Assembly (NCBI RefSeq): GCF_016863175.1
Contig: NZ_BOOJ01000049.1
Location: 1-44,492, forward strand
Reading direction: 5' to 3'
Origin: Paraplanobispora siamensis
GTDB taxonomy: Bacteria > Actinomycetota > Actinomycetes > Streptosporangiales > Streptosporangiaceae
DNA: 44,492 nucleotides
Below, piece by piece: positions 43,232 to 44,492 of this stretch; position 1 is the stretch's first letter; each line of letters begins with the position of its first letter. The notes below the pieces were generated by a model that had not been told where the DNA came from, searched no databases, and saw only the letters and a list, made by a program, of their open reading frames with translations. The position numbers and the translations under genes are program-made.

Positions 43232-43978
43232 ATGAGACTCTCCGACCGGCGTGCGGGCCGAGTCCTCGTGGAATTGGCCGACACCCTGGTGAATGACTTC
43301 GACATCATCGACTTCCTGGACACCCTCACCCATCACAGCGTGGACCTGCTCGGCGTCACCGCCTGCGCGGTCCTGCTCGCCGATCCCGAGGGTCCGCTGA
43401 GCATGGTGGCCGCCTCCAACGAGGAGGCGCGGGTCCTGGGGCTGTCCCAGCTGAAGCGGAAGGAGGGGCCCACCCTGGAGGCCTACCGCGCCCGCGCCCC
43501 GGTGCGCTGCCCCGACCTGTCGGCCGCCGGCGGCCGCTGGCCGCGCTTCGCCCCCGCGGCGGTGGGGGCCGGGTTCGCCGCGGTGGACACCCTGCCGATG
43601 CGCCTGCGCGAACAGGGCATCGGCGCCATGAGCCTCTTCCGCACCTCGCCGGGCCCGATGGACCCGGAGGCGGCCGGGTTCGGTCAGGTCATGGCCGACA
43701 TGGCCACCATCGGCATCCTGCACCGCCGCGCCGTACGGCATCACGAGTCGGTCACCGAGCAGCTCCAGCTCGCCCTGAACAGCCGGATCATGATCGAGCA
43801 GGCGAAGGGGCTGCTGGCCGGGCGGCTGAACCTGGCGCCCGAGCGGGCCTTCACCGTGCTGCGCGGCTACGCCCGCGCGCACAACCTCAAGCTCACCACC
43901 GCCAGCCGGGCCCTCATCCAGGGCGAGCTGTCCATCCCCATGCCCGGCGAGGCGGTCGGCTCGCGCTCATCCGGCTGA
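43232..43978 (+). CDS. GAF-ANTAR regulator (RNA-binding antiterminator type)
   Basis: Protein of 248 residues. N-terminal GAF domain (about 20-165: LLGVTACAVLLADPEGPLSMVAASNEEA) senses a small ligand; the C-terminal ANTAR domain (about 180-235: LQLALNSRIMIEQAKGLLAGRLNLAPERAFTVLRGYAR) binds paired RNA hairpins to prevent termination. No receiver domain, so it is ligand- rather than phosphorylation-driven. GAGGAG at 43221-43226 fixes the ATG at 43232. Next to RsbW-like and PAS signalling genes. Confidence 0.9.
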   Translation: MRLSDRRAGRVLVELADTLVNDFDIIDFLDTLTHHSVDLLGVTACAVLLADPEGPLSMVAASNEEARVLGLSQLKRKEGPTLEAYRARAPVRCPDLSAAGGRWPRFAPAAVGAGFAAVDTLPMRLREQGIGAMSLFRTSPGPMDPEAAGFGQVMADMATIGILHRRAVRHHESVTEQLQLALNSRIMIEQAKGLLAGRLNLAPERAFTVLRGYARAHNLKLTTASRALIQGELSIPMPGEAVGSRSSG

Positions 43979-43987
43979 CGCAAGGGT

Positions 43988-44017
43988 GACGCGGGCACGG
44001 CTCCTCTCACCCGCGTC
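43988..44017. terminator. Bidirectional terminator candidate
   Basis: GACGCGGG and its exact complement CCCGCGTC, 8 bp with a 14-nt loop, between converging genes. Confidence 0.45.
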
Positions 44018-44035
44018 GTCCCCCGCCGCGCCCGG

Positions 44036-44492
44036 TCACTCCTCGGTGACCAGGTTCATCACCATGATCACGCCGTGCAGGGCGGTGCCCTCGGCGTTCA
44101 GGCGGGAGAACTCGACGTCGAGCCGGGTGACCCGGCCGCGCCGGTTGACGGCGTTGACCACCGCGCCTCCGACGCGGCCGTTGCCGGCGCTCTGCGCGCT
44201 CTCCAGGGCCAGGTGCAGGTGGGGGAGGATGTCGTCGACCGGCATGCCGATGTCGAGACCGGTGAGCTGGCGGCCGATGGCCTCCTCCGGGCGCAGCCCC
44301 CACAGCTCCTCGGCCCCCGGGCTCCAGACCAGCACGCGAAGGTCGCTGTCGACCACGACGACCGCGTCGCCGAGGCTGCGCACCACCGAGGAGATGAAGT
44401 CGTTGGCCCGGTCGAGTTCGGCGCTGCGGGTGTTCAGCACCTCGTTGATCTGCTGGAGCTCGTCGTTGGTCGACTGCAGCTCCTCGTTCATC
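44036..44492 (-). CDS. C-terminal PAS domain of a signalling protein (partial)
   Basis: Only the last 151 residues are in the window; the gene continues past the right edge. The visible part opens with NEELQSTNDELQQINEVLN, the coiled-coil linker characteristic of CheB/CheR-PAS hybrid proteins, followed by a PAS domain (VVVVDSDLRVLVWSPGAEELWGL) that ends the protein. No kinase domain follows, so this is probably the end of a CheR-type methyltransferase/PAS hybrid; the rest is needed to confirm. Confidence 0.75.
   Translation of the reverse strand, partial: MNEELQSTNDELQQINEVLNTRSAELDRANDFISSVVRSLGDAVVVVDSDLRVLVWSPGAEELWGLRPEEAIGRQLTGLDIGMPVDDILPHLHLALESAQSAGNGRVGGAVVNAVNRRGRVTRLDVEFSRLNAEGTALHGVIMVMNLVTEE

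Overview
The window is high-GC chromosomal DNA from an actinomycete, read here as a member of the Streptosporangiales (Streptosporangium/Nonomuraea-like). This rests on codon use, frequent GTG/TTG starts, a complete mce locus, a large set of STAS/GAF-ANTAR/HATPase signalling genes, and housekeeping gene order matching M. tuberculosis Rv1699-Rv1713 (pyrG, Nudix, xerD, parA, scpA, scpB, rluB, cmk, der). The taxonomic call is inference; there is no rRNA gene here.

Layout. 1-4.05 kb: a double zinc-knuckle protein, two small membrane proteins, a nitronate monooxygenase-like flavoenzyme and a hexapeptide acyltransferase. 4.2-15.8 kb: the core block pyrG, Nudix hydrolase, xerD, parA, scpA, scpB, rluB, aroH, tyrA, cmk, der, all on + and often with overlapping start/stop codons. 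15.9-20.1 kb (minus): a STAS protein, an LprG-like lipoprotein with its P55-like MFS transporter, a MarR regulator and an Sfp-type phosphopantetheinyl transferase. 20.1-29.3 kb (minus): a nine-gene mce operon (yrbEA, yrbEB, mceA-F, mas) with almost no intergenic DNA. 29.5-30.9 kb: Xaa-Pro aminopeptidase. 31.0-36.0 kb (minus): a branched-chain amino-acid-type ABC transporter in the order F-G-H-M-K, divergent from a PucR/CdaR-like regulator. 37.4-38.2 kb: CBS-pair and Smr-domain proteins. 38.2-39.1 kb: a small accessory patch with a tyrosine-integrase remnant and a coiled-coil ORF. 39.2-41.9 kb (minus): STAS-dhaK-dhaL-dhaM, a PTS-type dihydroxyacetone kinase whose dhaK start overlaps the STAS stop. 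42.2-44.5 kb: an RsbW-like kinase, a small ORF, a GAF-ANTAR protein, and the C-terminal end of a PAS protein that runs off the window.

Most interesting points: (1) the XerD homologue keeps R, K, H, R, H but has Ser where the nucleophilic Tyr should be; (2) a gapless duplicated 68-bp cis-element lies about 100 nt upstream of both the STAS-dhaKLM operon and the small-ORF/RsbW-like unit, built of TGCGA/TCGCA half-sites plus an identical 20-mer, suggesting one switch controls both; (3) the dha-linked STAS protein has Ala at the usual phospho-Ser position; (4) RluB carries an exceptionally long duplicated RGG/RDD disordered region; (5) mycobacterial-type lipid-handling genes (LprG-P55, Mce) sit side by side in a probable non-mycolate actinomycete.
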